A model generated the notes under the pieces. It was not told the origin of the DNA and did no database searches. It saw nothing but the letters and a program-made list of their open reading frames with translations. A program made the translations under genes and the position numbers. Source: Ochotona curzoniae (Eukaryota; Chordata; Mammalia; Lagomorpha; Ochotonidae). From it: a stretch of 64,000 nucleotides of DNA. The stretch is from contig NW_024466518.1 of NCBI RefSeq assembly GCF_017591425.1, positions 47,116 through 111,115 of the forward strand, written 5' to 3'. Shown here one piece after another: positions 45,130 to 56,310 of the stretch; position 1 is the first letter of the stretch, and the number at the start of each line of letters is the position of its first letter.

Positions 45130-45472
45130 AAGGTCTAGTGTGATAGGCTAGCAATTTAATCCTCATCTTGTACTGACTGCCAGGACCACATATGGGCACC
45201 AGTTCATGCCTTGCTGTTCTACTTCCCATCCAGCTCCCTGCTTCTTGCCTGGAAAAGCAGCGGAGGAGGATCTAAAGCCTTGGGACTCTGCACCCACATG
45301 GGAGACCCAGAAGAAGTCACTGGTTCCTGGCCTCCTGGCTTCGGATTAGTTCATTTCTGGTCATTGTGATCTACTGGGGAGAGAGTCAGTGGACAGAAGA
45401 TCTTTCTTTGTGTCTCTCCTTTTCTCCGTTAATGTGATTTCCAAGTAAAAATAAAAAAAGAATTAAAAAAAA
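45130..45472 (+). mobile_element. CSINE, moderately old
   Basis: GTCTAGTGTGATAGGCTAGC, CACATATGGGCACCAGTTCA, TGGGAGACCCAGAAGAAGTC and TGATTTCCAAGTAAAAATAA with an A-tail. Confidence 0.85.
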
Positions 45473-45500
45473 ATTAAACTACGTTGTCTGAGCTCCTCTT

Positions 45501-45533
45501 TTTGTTTGTTTGTTTGTTTGTTTGTTTGTTTGT
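45501..45533. repeat. (GTTT)n microsatellite
   Basis: Seven to eight GTTT units. Similar runs occur inside the duplicated units at 11731-11758 and 16592-16619. Confidence 0.95.
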
Positions 45534-46204
45534 GAGTGTAGTAGCTAGGTTTATGGAAGACTCCAGAATTCATGCCACAAATGTCAAACACGATTTTGGT
45601 GGTTCTGATTCCAATATGTTCCCAACCCTCCCTGAGACAATCTGTGCCCTTCATGCCACACTGCGGTGTGTGGGTGTGTGGGATGCCTGGTGGCCAAGAC
45701 AGTATGACCTGGCCTGGGCTCCCTTATTCCTCATTGTGTAGCTCCACACAAAAGTTCCCTAGCAGCCAGGGCTGCACATTCCAGCCCAGCAGTCCGTGCT
45801 TCCTGCCATAAAGTGACTTGTGCTGTTCCCTGCATATATTTTTAAAAAACAGAATATGCAACTCTGTTGGCACTGGTATAGTTCATACAGAGTTAGCATT
45901 CGCCAGGCCCAGAATGCCTGCCAGCTGTAGGCTGCTTTTCTCCAAGCAGTGTTACAATTGGCTAGGTATAAGGCCATGTAGGCAGCTGCTTACAGCTTGG
46001 GAAGAAAAACATTTTCGAAAGTATGAATTAATAAAACATGAAGATTTCTACAACCCTGGAATTCACAGTTCCAAGTGTTATTTTTAGGAAAAAAAATCTA
46101 TAAGTGAATTGAAATACATCTGGAAAAATGAAGAACAGGAAGAAAACACATGCATTTTGGATTGAGAAAGTAATGTGCCCTGACTTCAAAGATTGAAATC
46201 TTAG
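45534..46204. other. Single-copy DNA, no gene seen
   Basis: Frames up to 89 codons without features. Confidence 0.45.
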
Positions 46205-46206
46205 TT

Positions 46207-46508
46207 AAAGGCTGGTCGTTAGTGTATCAGACCAATCCTCTGCCTGTGCCACTGGCATCCCATTTGAGTGCTGATTCATGTATCAGCTACTCTACATTTA
46301 ATCCAGCAGAAGGGAAGGCAGCAGAGGATGGCCAAGTGCTTGGGACCTTATACCCACATTGGAGTCCTGGAAGAAGCTCCTGGATTCCAGTTTCAGATTG
46401 CCCCAACTCTGGCTGTGGTGGAAATTTGAAGAATAAACAAGTGGGTGAAAGCTCTGTTTATATCTTCTAATCTTTCACGTCAAATAAATACATCTAAAAA
46501 GAAAAAAA
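46207..46508 (+). mobile_element. Old CSINE2-type element
   Basis: GGCTGGTCGTTAGTGTATCA, GGCATCCCATTTGAGTGCTG, GGATGGCCAAGTGCTTGGGA and CACGTCAAATAAATACATC, then an A-run. Confidence 0.75.
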
Positions 46509-46727
46509 AACATCCTTAATATACTATGTCACATACAGCTCTAAGTCCATTACATTTTTTGCTGATTAGGTGGATCCTATTTGGGAAATCACATATTACC
46601 ATAATCAAATTGAGGAAAGAGAAAAAGTTGATATCTCAATAGCCACCAAACAATTTGAAAAGGATGTTAACAGAGGGTGCATGATATTGAAAAATTAAGG
46701 CAGAAAGAACATGCATTTTCTTTTTCT

Positions 46728-46895
46728 TTCCTTTTTTTCTTTTTTAAGAGTTATTTTGTTTTATCTTATTGGAAAGGCAGACTTACAGAGAGAAGGACAG
46801 ACAAAAAGAAAGATCTTTGTCCACAGGTTCACTCCCCAAGTCGCCACAATGTCCAGAGCTGATTTGATCCTTAGCCAAGAGCCGGAAGGTTCAAA
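46728..46895 (-). mobile_element. CSINE, antisense, 5'-truncated
   Basis: TTTTTTAAGAGTTATTTTGT, TTGGAAAGGCAGACTTACAG, GTTCACTCCCCAAGTCGCCA and AGCCAAGAGCCGGAAGG, then the match stops and AAAAC repeats follow. Confidence 0.8.
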
Positions 46896-47237
46896 ATTAT
46901 TTGTTAAAACAAGACAAAACAAAACAAAGCAAAACAAAGAAAGTGGAGGCTAGAATAATCTTGATATTGAACCTTGATGAAAATAAGGTGAAAAATAAAC
47001 CACATTATCATTTGAGAATATAATTTAAACCTTAAAATGAATTAAGCTGATTATTTAAAGTAAGAACACATTACAAAAAGTCATAGCTTAAATGGAAACA
47101 TAATAAAATATTAATAACAGTTCTTAGTGTCCAGGCTGGCCTAGGAAATCAAGTGAAGCATGTTGTGGATGTGACTTCTGGCCCTGCAGCTGCCATGCAG
47201 GTAACAAGCTGAGCCTTACCATACTTCCTGATTAACC

Positions 47238-48035
47238 ATGGAGGACTCTACCATGAGAGCTGGAGAAGGTACCAGAGGAGTTGTGCATGTAGATGTGTAA
47301 GCAAGGACACAACACTTTCAGTCAAAATGTGACCTTGAAAGTGAGGAGGGAGGGGTTCCTAAATATGCAATCTTGGGAAAGTCTTTATTAAAAGAACCTC
47401 ACCATCCAAATATAGTCCGTATTCAAGCTGCACTTATGTAGGATTCCAGCTTATAGCTCATCATTGAATTTCGTTTTTGCGTATCAAGAAATATTGGATC
47501 CAACTCCTCCTGGTCAGTTTATGGATTCTTCACTATTTAAGAGTTATTGTATGAAGAAGGGATCATGTTTTGTCACTCTAGCAGAGTTGTTTACAAAAAC
47601 TAAGCATCTATTGATTAATGACAAAAGAGCTATTAAATTAGCTGGTGTGGACTTCATCAGAACTTCTGTCATATCTGTGGTAGTGTGCACACATGAGGTA
47701 GCAGTGCTCTGCATGGAAGGGTAGCTGCAGCTGGCTCATTGAACTCAACCCCAGTTGCTATTTGGAATAGGCACCACATTTGCAGAGTCAACAACTAAGA
47801 AACCACACTTCCCAGAAGATTTAGGACGTTATCCATTCTACAGGATTTTCAGAGCCTTGAGGCCTCCCAACAATGATGCCTACCCAGCAGTAGAGTTATC
47901 ACAGAACTTTCAGAATACCTGTCCTAGATGGGAACCAGAAAACGTATCATTCATGTTAGAAAGTTGGATGGAAATCACAGATTAACTCCTGAAAATGTTC
48001 ATCCATGATCCTGCTGAGCACATTTTTGGTAATGG
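47238..48035 (+). pseudogene. CDK1P: CDK1 processed pseudogene
   Basis: The intronless sequence follows the cyclin-dependent kinase 1 coding order. The start is ATGGAGGACTCTACC; then come GGAGAAGGTACC, PPGQFMDSSLFKSY (normally PPGQYMDSSLVKSY), LLINDKRAIKLA (LLIDDKGTIKLA), THEVAVL (THEVVTL), FAESTTKKPHF (FAELATKKPLF), YRIFRALRPPNND (FRIFRALGTPNNE) and MFIHDPAEHI (MLIYDPAKRI). Several stops and frameshifts interrupt it, a piece of the N-lobe is deleted, and the HRD and DFG catalytic motifs are destroyed, so it cannot make a kinase. Lack of introns indicates L1-mediated retrocopying of CDK1 mRNA. The end is placed where similarity fades; no poly(A) or target-site duplication was found. Confidence 0.93.
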
Positions 48036-48236
48036 GCAAATAGACTTGTTGGCTAATTGATCACCAGACTTTCCAGAGAACTGGCTACAAAGTGAGTTGA
48101 AGCTGGCCAAGGAGCAGAGCAGTGGTCGTGTCTGGTTAATGGGTTAACTGGTTGGCAATGAGCTATCTGGCTGTAGGGTGGTAGAAGGGTAAGCTATGAC
48201 CCTAGAGAACCAAAGATACAGCAAGAACCCTTCCTT

Positions 48237-48345
48237 TGCTCTGCTGTTTGAATTCCCAAATGTTTGCAACAGCTGAAACCAGGCCATGTTGTAGCCAGAA
48301 ACACAAAACTCAGTTCAGGTCCTCTGGTAAATGACAGGATACAAG
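48237..48345 (-). repeat. Inverted copy of SINE segment 49007-49115
   Basis: These 109 bases are the reverse complement of 49007-49115 with six differences (about 94.5% identity). Outside this stretch the flanks do not match. The segment is the middle-to-3' part of an older C-repeat SINE. Confidence 0.85.
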
Positions 48346-48419
48346 GCAGGCAAAGGAAGGGTTGCCAAGGGGACCTAAGGAGGAATGTGGTGTCTGCATT
48401 TCCTAAGGAAAAATGAATG

Positions 48420-48880
48420 AGCAAATAAATCCTTGGGGTGATGGGAGGAAAGTGGCAGTAACTCCCACTCCTACTTTTTTCTTCCTACTCCCCTTGAGAG
48501 TGAGTTGCCAGCAGAATTGGGAAAAGGGAGCCCCTCCTCCATGCTAACAGAAGGATTGTGCTTCAGTGTTACATGGAGTGATCCCAAAGCTTCCCTCCAT
48601 GCTGGCAGAGGGATCTGCTTCTTCCACTGCCTCTAGTCCACTGCCTCTAGGCCACTCCTCAGTGATTCCTCCTGCTTATCCCCCTTGACTTTTCCCCGAA
48701 ATCCTGCAATGCTTCAGTTGCTCCCATCCTCTTATTCTTTCTTCAGCAGCCATCCTTTCCCAGTTACATTTCCTGTAGCCATCCTCAACTTGCTGGAATG
48801 CTTTAACCTTCTATTGTTCACCTGCACTTCTATGGTCTTCCTATGTTCGTTTTCCAAAGACACATTTTGTCTCATTAAGG
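48420..48880. other. Unrecognised DNA
   Basis: Holds two loose copies of a CTCCATGCT...GAGGGAT-type segment at 48537 and 48594 and a doubled CACTGCCTCTAG at about 48636. No gene. Confidence 0.4.
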
Positions 48881-48884
48881 ACTA

Positions 48885-49180
48885 AAGTCCTGGAAAGGGA
48901 GTGGTACATCCCACATTAGAAGGCTTGCGTTCAAGTCCTGGCTCTGGCTCTGATTATATCTTCCTGCTGATGCACACCCAGGAAGCAGCAGGCCGCAGCT
49001 CAGGTGCTTGTATCCTGTCATTTACCAGAGGACCTGAACTGAGTTCTGGGTTTCTGGCTTCAACATGGCCCGGTTTCAGTTGTTGCAAACATTTGGGAAT
49101 TCAAACAACAGAGCAGAAGATTTCTCTGTCTTTCTCTCTGCCTTTCAAATGAATATAAGTAAAATCAGAAAAGAAAAATG
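48885..49180 (+). mobile_element. Old CSINE2-type element
   Basis: GTTCAAGTCCTGGCTCTGGC (B box), TGCTGATGCACACCCAGGAA, TTTCAGTTGTTGCAAACATT, TGGGAATTCAAACAACAGAG and CTGCCTTTCAAATGAATATA. It lies directly upstream of a retroviral gag relic. Confidence 0.8.
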
Positions 49181-49239
49181 TCTCCAACACATTTGAAACT
49201 CATCCCAGAAAAGCAGAACACCTTTTTTTTCTTTTCTAG

Positions 49240-50150
49240 GCATTTGGAGACCAAATGAAGAAATACTCCAGACAGGATGCAGAGGATCCAGTGGGACAAG
49301 AGCTTGTAAAAGTGAATTTTGTATTTAAGAGCAGGGTTGGTTATTACAAAGAAACAAAATTGACTGCTGGCTGGAATGATAAATCAATTGAGGAACTATT
49401 AATGGAAATACAGAATGTTTTCTTGAGAAGAGTAAAAGAGAAATAAAAGCACAAAATATGGTTTGTATCAAGGAAGTGGTGGCTGAAGATAGATTGGATC
49501 AGGGTCTCCCTTGCAAAAATGGTGGATTCCAAGTTTCAATACACTGCTTGGAGTGAAATACAGAGGAAAATTCCTAGAAGTGTAAGTGGGTGTTACAGGT
49601 ATGGGAACATTCAAGGGAGAAAGCCCAGAATGGAAAAGGGAAGATAATCCTCCTCATGGCTTTTGATGAAGACTTGGGGGAGGGGTAGAGTTGGGGTTCT
49701 GTCTGAGTTTTACAGGAAGAATGAGGAAGAGGAAGCATTTTGGTTGACTCTGGGAATGTTTATTCTTCCCTGACACATCAACCAAAGATCGACAATGGTA
49801 GGAGAAAAGGGAGAGGAACTCCAGGTTTGAATCTCTTAACAATTGCTGTCAGACTGGGATCTGCACACACTGGGGCCATTTTCTCTGTTTCCACACTTTC
49901 CAGCCTTACATCTCATTCTGCCTGTTTGTGGCAGTAGGGTAGAAAGTGGCTCTTAGGGTTCTCACCCAGATACAAGGAAAACAAAAACAACCTGGTGCTT
50001 TTGTTTCCAAAGTCTTGAGCCCATCTTCAAAATGTCCTGGATGTGAAGAAGTAATGGCAGTCACTATCCCGTTAGTGGAAGGGAGCAGAAATGTGACCTT
50101 TGCTGGGACCCTGCTAGTGAACACTCCACATCAGCTCAGAAACAATTTTT
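49240..50150 (+). mobile_element. Class I endogenous retrovirus relic (gag, protease, RNase H region)
   Basis: A degraded, collapsed provirus fragment. 49243-49445 is a 67-codon open stretch with the character of the gag capsid C-terminus, including the DAEDPVGQELV and WNDKSIEELL words typical of that domain. About 49590 there is a nucleocapsid-like remnant with broken Cys residues. 49735-49785 holds a protease-like active-site segment (VDSGNVYSS). 49890-50150 resembles the end of reverse transcriptase and the start of RNase H. The polymerase core is missing between protease and RNase H. Stops and frameshifts are present throughout, so nothing functional remains, and no LTRs were recognised. 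Confidence 0.75.
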
Positions 50151-50879
50151 TTCTTGTTTGAGAAGTTTTTTTCCCTTAAATTTCATTCAAAGTCTGCTCC
50201 TTTAGATATTTCAGTTATGTTCTGAGCAGTGAAGTGAGAGTAGTGGGCAGTACTGGCTTCCAGGACTGCCTCGCCTCTTACTCCCCAACCTTGTTTCTTG
50301 AGTCAGAATACAGATTACAGAAGAGCACTGTACACTCCCCAGCATCCTTGGCATCACGGATAGGAGCTTTGGCCAGGAACAAGATGCCTGGGAATCCTGC
50401 ACCCTGCTCCAAGTAAGCCCAGCGATAGGGCCCAGCTGCCAAGGCTGCACCTCAGAGACATCATCACGGATTTCACCAGCGTGCACCAAGATCATTAACC
50501 TGTTCTGCACCACAGACTGTCCTCCCTACACTCCCAGATCTGCATCCTGCAGACGCTGTCAGGCCCCACCCCTCCAGGCCATGCCCAGGAAGAAAAGAAG
50601 GGCCTCCTCCCAGGAAGAAAATGAGGCTACAGTGCATGTTGCTGAGGAATCAATCCTGAGGGACTCCCAATGACAGGTCCACTGTACTTGCAGGCAAGCA
50701 AACAAACTGAGATCTGGTGGTGTGGAGGGGAGAGATCTGGGTGGTCTGTGTGGGTCATATTGATACACCAGCCTACATATGAATCCTGTGTATGGCTTGT
50801 TATCACTGAACAATGCTGACCATCGTACAACAGTCCATGTGAAAGCTAGGACTGGGAACTTATCTAACAGGGCTAGATT
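50151..50879. other. Unrecognised DNA after the retroviral relic
   Basis: Could include further degraded pol sequence, but I cannot support it. The minus 100-codon frame at 50513-50211 is unrecognised. Confidence 0.4.
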
Positions 50880-53800
50880 CTAGAACCCAACTGAATGTCA
50901 GAAGAGAGGATGGTTCACATTTGGCAGTGCCATGGCTCTAAGCAGCACACAAGAGAACCAGGTCCAGGGGAATGTCTGCTGGGGAAATGGAGTCCAATCC
51001 TGAGGAAATACAAGTCCCACTGCTTACTTCAAGTGTTGGGGTGGAGATGGACTGAGCTAGGTGTGACCATGGAACATATCATCACTCACGGGCAGAGGGA
51101 TCAATATTAGCCTGAGCAGGTCCATGCTGCAGCACCTGCTGTGCATTCAAAAACAGGGTGTGGGGTGGGCCGGGACACAACACTCGCCAGCTCATACAAG
51201 GTCAAAGGGAGTGGCAGACTATGCTGGGCAAGGGCCTAACATTCATTGACACTTATGAGATCTGGGTATGGGAGTGGGCCAATGGGGGAATGTGGGAAAC
51301 TCCCTTAGTGGGTCATAACTCCTGCTGGTGATCATATGGTACAAACCTGGTCGTTGGACAATCTGAGCAAAGTATCTTCAACTGTTGGCTAAGATGTGGG
51401 TTGGATATGGAAGGGGGCAGACTGGGCAGGGCTGAGCAAGCCTTAGCTCACCAGCAAGAACCGGAACCATGCTCGAGCACAAGTCATACAGAGCTAGGCT
51501 CTTACCTCTGCTGATTTGTATGAGCCAAGGATGGGAGTAGACTGAGCAGGGCCAGGTTCTATCATACACCAGCAAAATTTGGCAGGGATGGGGCAGGCCG
51601 GATCAGGCAAGGGTACAGCATTCAAAGGCAAAGGTCATGACAGATGAGGAGCTAGGCCAAGCTGGGTCAGAGCAACAGCTGACACATGAGCATCTATGCC
51701 TGGGAACAGGTCTTGTTGGGGAACTAAGGGGACAGACTGCTTTGGTGTGGTTTCCTCTGGTGAGTGCAGGGGCCACAGTGGAAGCTGCATTTTGGTCTGG
51801 ATATGGCTGTAGTGTTCCTCAACCCCAGTGTGGGCTGGGGCTGGACACACCATACTGGTTAGACTTCAGCACCAACTGGCATTCTTCAGGACCAGGGTAG
51901 GTGTAGTATGGGGTAAGCTAGGTCTCTACCTCTGCTGAGCCATGTGTGAGTTGTGTCTGGGTGTAGATGAGGCTTGCCTGGGTTGAAACATACAACAGTA
52001 GAACCAGAATGGACTGAAGGCCAGTAAGAAAAGGCCATTGTCCCTGCTAGTACAGGAGGTGAACTAATTCAGGCTAGCCTGTAGACCCACTGGTGTGTGC
52101 AAGGTCTGACATTGTGAGAGGTTCTGATGGAGGAGATTGGGAAACAACTCTGTCAGGACACAGTCCCTGCAGGTGAGTGCAAGATGCATGTTAGGGACCA
52201 GCGCAGACCAGGCCAGGGAAAGGTAACCACTGGCATACAATGGGAACAGGTCGGGGGGGCAGAACCGGCTGAACTAGCTCACATGACCTGCTGGCAAATC
52301 CAAGCTCTAGAGCACAGTATGGCTTGGGCCAGCTTTGGTCACAATACATACCAGTACATATTGGAGCTGGGTGCCAGCTGGGCTGGGCTAGGCTGTAACC
52401 CCCACCAGTATTAATTGGATTTGAGGATGGCCCAGGCAGGGCTAGGCTACAGCACCCATTGGCAAATGCCAAGGTGAGGTGGGCCATGCCAGACTGGGTT
52501 GCGGCACCCAATCAGCACAAGTGAGAACTAGGGGGCAGGGGAAAGTACAAAACAGGTAGTGGAAATGTGGAGGGTTCTCCTGTTGGATCATCACTTCCAG
52601 TGGACACTGTGGTTTGGATGGAGGCAGACCAGACCAGGCAGGGCTACAACACCTGTGAGCATGTGAGTTGGATCAGGGAAAAGCCAGTCTGGAATGAATA
52701 TGCCTGCTGGTGCAAATTTAGGTCAGAGTGGGTTTTGGTTGTTTGTGCTTTGCTACAGCATCAGCTGGCAGATGCTGGCATCAGGGGCTAAATCTGCTAT
52801 GTTACATTGCAGAATCACTTGAGAGTGCATTATCTGGGAGTGGGAGAGGGCCCAGTAGGATAACAGTTTGCACCTCCCTCTTGGGTTGCCACTCCCACTG
52901 GACAACATGAAAACCCAGACTGTGGAAGGCATGCCTGGACAGAATGGCACCCACTGGCATGTGTGTGGGCTGGATAGTGGGACTGGTTAGGTTGAACTAA
53001 GCTTCAATGCCCATTGACATATATGAGAGCTGAATGGGATGTGGAACAGACTGGATCAGTCTGCTGTACATACTGGCAAGCACAGGAGCCATGGCAGGGG
53101 CAGTGATGGGGCTGGTGGGGGTTATTGTGGGGTGCTCCAACTAGGCTTCAGCTTCCACTGGTTTGTGTGAGGGCTGAGTGTGTGGTTGCTAGGATCAGGC
53201 TGGACTGCAACAACCATTGGATTGTGTAGATGACAGAGCTGGAGAGAGAATTGACCCAGGAACTGCAACCACTAGCTTATGCAAAGGTTGATTGGGGTGA
53301 TAGACTGTGCCAGACCCTGCACTGGCCAGCACACACAAGCATTAGGTCCGAGATGGTCTCAGATGAGGTTTCTTCAGGGATCCCTCCAACTGAACTGTTA
53401 ATCTCAGAACCCCAACCATGAAGAGAATTGCAGGTTCTAGGGTTGGACTGTAGAGTGTAAGTGTCAAATCTGAGCCTCCTCAGTGGCTCTGTTGGAGCAG
53501 TAGAGAGCATATCCATGTGCAAATCAGAACCTGCAGAGGACACCAGATACAACAAGAGGACAGAATACAGAACAAATTGTTCAATTACCCCAGTCACTTA
53601 TTGGTACTGAAAATCTGGGTAAACAGAGAATCTAAGGTTGACTATGTCAACCAATGGATTTGAAAAGATCTCATAGTGCTTGATGACGATATTGGCAACA
53701 ATTTAGAACTATCTAACTACCCAAACCACTTAAGTAGTGCTCTAGAAGCATGCTACAATCAGGGACCCTAGGATGTCTCCCCCATCATCACAGTTACAGA

Positions 53801-53940
53801 AAAAATAAAGGAAGAATTTGGGAACATTGGTCTTATCACTTTCCTGTAGCACTTGGCCCTTTGTGCCCTAATCAGCTATGTAAAGATTAGCAAAATAACA
53901 TAATACTTTTAAAAACATAGAAAATAAAATGTCTTTCACT
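50880..53940 (+). repeat. Long dispersed repeat with about 70-bp subrepeats, copy 1
   Basis: For about 2.6 kb, degenerate subrepeats recur every 60-80 bases with the words GGCTGGGCTG, CAGCACCCACTGGCA and TGTGAGAGCTGG. The final 350 bases are non-repetitive and end CTATGTAAAGATTAGCAAAA followed by an A-rich tail. Copy 2 at 60200-61855 is collinear. The plus-oriented A-rich end suggests the 3' region of a LINE family, perhaps an old L1, but I cannot prove this. Confidence 0.65.
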
Positions 53941-54216
53941 CTTCAGACCCTCTTTAAGTGTCCATCAGAATATGGAAAACCCCAAATTTTGTTGAAAATA
54001 TCTGATGCTCCTAGGTTTTGTGAGTTATAGTTTGCAATGCTGAACTTGGCTTCAATCTAATCCTGCCAATGAGCAGTTGTCCTGTCACATGTATTGTTTT
54101 TTACTGTTAAGCTTCATGGTAACCATAACTGTCCAATTCCCTGTATTTCCACAAAGAGTCAAACCTCATTTCCCATGTATCAGTGTGACTAATTGAGAGG
54201 TCTGTCTGTCGTGTCT
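53941..54216. other. Single-copy AT-rich DNA
   Basis: No feature recognised. Confidence 0.4.
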
Positions 54217-54262
54217 TTTATTTTATTTTATTTTATTTTATTTTATTTTATTTTATTTTATT
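54217..54262. repeat. (TTTTA)n pentanucleotide repeat in SINE tail
   Basis: Nine TTTTA units, forming the expanded (reverse-complement) A-tail of the adjoining SINE. Confidence 0.95.
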
Positions 54263-54530
54263 GAAAGACAGATCCACAGAGAGGAGAGATAGAAACAACT
54301 CCCATCTGTTGCCCAACTCTCCACATGGACACAACAGCCAGATCTGAGCCAATTCAAATCAAGGGTCTTCCAAGTCTCCGAAATGGATGCAGGACCATTC
54401 CTGCCCTCCGACATCACAAACAGGGAGCCAGATGGGAAATGGGACATTGGAACAAACCAGCACCCATATTGGATCCTGGTGCTTACAAGGTGAGGATTTA
54501 CTGACTGAACCATCATGCCAAGGCCTTCCT
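54217..54530 (-). mobile_element. CSINE, antisense, with expanded tail
   Basis: After the TTTTA run: TTGAAAGACAGATCCACAGA, CCATCTGTTGCCCAACTCTC, GGAGCCAGATGGGAAATGGG and CACCCATATTGGATCCTGGT, the reverse complement of a near full-length element. Confidence 0.85.
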
Positions 54531-54740
54531 ATTTTATTTCTTACATTATATATATAATATAATATAATATATATATAATATATATATATTTCTTACATTA
54601 ACCTAGGAGATTCACGTTTGCATTTGCACAGACTGAAGCAAAATAATTTATTTTTATTTCTTAGTAAAAAAAATTTTCTTTATAAACTTATATTCACCTT
54701 TAGCCATAGTTTTTATCCCTTAGTAAATAATAATTTTTTG
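54531..54740. repeat. AT-rich low-complexity DNA
   Basis: ATATATAATATAATATAATA-type sequence at 54547-54590, then AT-rich single-copy DNA. Confidence 0.75.
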
Positions 54741-56105
54741 CCATTTTTTATTGTTATTAACATTGTATTATGTGATACAGTTTTATAGGCACTGGGGATT
54801 CCCCCCACCCCTCCCACACCCCTCCCCCCATAGTGGATTCCTCTACCTTGCTGCATAACCACAGTTCAAGTTCAGTTGAGATTCCTTCATTGCAAGCATA
54901 TACCTAGCATAAAGTCCAGCATCTTATTGTCCAGATAAGTTCAGTGGCCTCTTGGGGAGAGCTTCTCTGGTCTGAAGGTAGAGCTAACAGCGTAAAGTTC
55001 CAGTCGAACAATGGGTCAGGGAAGAAATTAAAGATGAGACCAAAAAATTTATGGAAACCAATGAAAACTGATACAACATTCCAAAACTTGTGGGACACTG
55101 CCAAAGCAGTGCTACGGGGTAAACTCATCGCAATCGAAGCCCATGTCAAGGCCCAAGAAAGACACCAAATACAGGAACTAACCACACACCTCCAGGACCT
55201 GGAAAAACAGCAACAGAAGAGCCCCACACACAATAGAAAACAAGAAATCATCAAAACAAGGGAGGAGATAAACCAAATAGAAATAAAAAAAAAACTATAC
55301 ATAAAATCAACAAATCAAAAAGTTGGTTTTTTGAGAAAATAAACAAAATAGACACTCCACTGTCCCAACTGACCAAAAAACAACGAGAAAGCGAGAATCA
55401 ACAGCATTAAAGATGAAAAAGGCAACATAACAACAGACACTGCAACCATTAAGAAAATAATTAGAAATTACTACAAAGAACTGTACTCCAATAAATTAGA
55501 GGACCGCCAAGAAATGGAAAAGTTCTTAGACCTCCACCACTTACCAAAACTCAGTCCAGAGGCAACAGAAGAATTAAATAAACCCATAACTGAGACAGAG
55601 ATTGAAGCAGTCATCAAGGATCTCCCGACGAAAAAAAGCCCAGGCCCAGACGGTTTCACTTCAGAATTCTACAAAACATTCCGAACAGAACTAATCCCAA
55701 CCCTGTACAAACTCTTCAAAACAATAGAAAAGGAAGCAACCCTTCCAAACTCATTCTATGAAGCCAACATTACCTTAATCCCAAAACCAGATAGAGAACC
55801 ATCAGAGAAGGAAAACTACAGACCTATCTCTCTGATGAACATTGATGCTAAAATTCTCAACAAAATCCTAGCCAATAGAATTCAAAAAATCATCAGACAG
55901 ATCATTCATCCGGATCAAGTAGGATTCATCCCTGGAAAGCAAGGATGGTTCAACATTCGGAAATCAATAAATGTGATACTTCACATCCAAAAGCTAAAAA
56001 AAAGAACCACATGATAGTATCAATAGACACAGAAAAAGCTTTTGACAAGACCCAACACCTCTTCATGCTAAAGCTCTAACCAAGGTAGGCATAGAAGGAA
56101 AATTT
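54741..56105 (-). mobile_element. L1 with inverted 5' segment (3'UTR minus, ORF2 piece plus)
   Basis: 54741-54985 is the minus-strand L1 3'UTR (poly(A) complement, then ATTGTATTATGTGATACAGT and the C-run at 54802-54830). At about 54990 the orientation flips, and plus-strand ORF2 sequence runs to about 56105. It corresponds to roughly residues 265-640 of ORF2p, with [30 protein letters not shown] and [17 protein letters not shown] visible. Frameshifts near 55340-55510 and after 56014 break the frame. The arrangement fits twin priming with loss of ORF2 sequence between the two segments. Target-site duplications were not found. Confidence 0.88.
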
Positions 56106-56129
56106 TTAAAATAAGCTTGTACTCATCCA

Positions 56130-56310
56130 TAACCATATTAAAAACATTTATTAATATATTATTATTATTATTTTTAAATCAGAGGTACGGAGAGAGAGAG
56201 ACAGAGAATCAGTTCTCTCCCCCAAATGGCTCTCAATGGTCAAACGTGGGACAGGATGAAGCCAGGAGCTAGGGAATTCTTTCAGTTATTCCACAAGTCC
56301 TCAAACTTCT
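56130..56310 (-). mobile_element. Old CSINE fragment, antisense
   Basis: ATTATTATTATTTTTAAATC, a GAGAGAGAGAGACAGAGA block, TCAGTTCTCTCCCCCAAATG and CAGGATGAAGCCAGGAGCTA follow the reverse complement of the C-repeat tail half. Confidence 0.6.

Noticed and set aside
49255..49446. 67-codon exon-like segment with a strong splice acceptor as a host exon
   Set aside because: Its residues fit the end of retroviral gag capsid, and further gag, protease and RNase H remnants follow in order.
50880..53940. CRISPR-like or tRNA-array reading of the regular subrepeats
   Set aside because: The repeats are degenerate and lack constant units with unique spacers, and the host is a mammal. No tRNA or rRNA genes were seen anywhere in the window.
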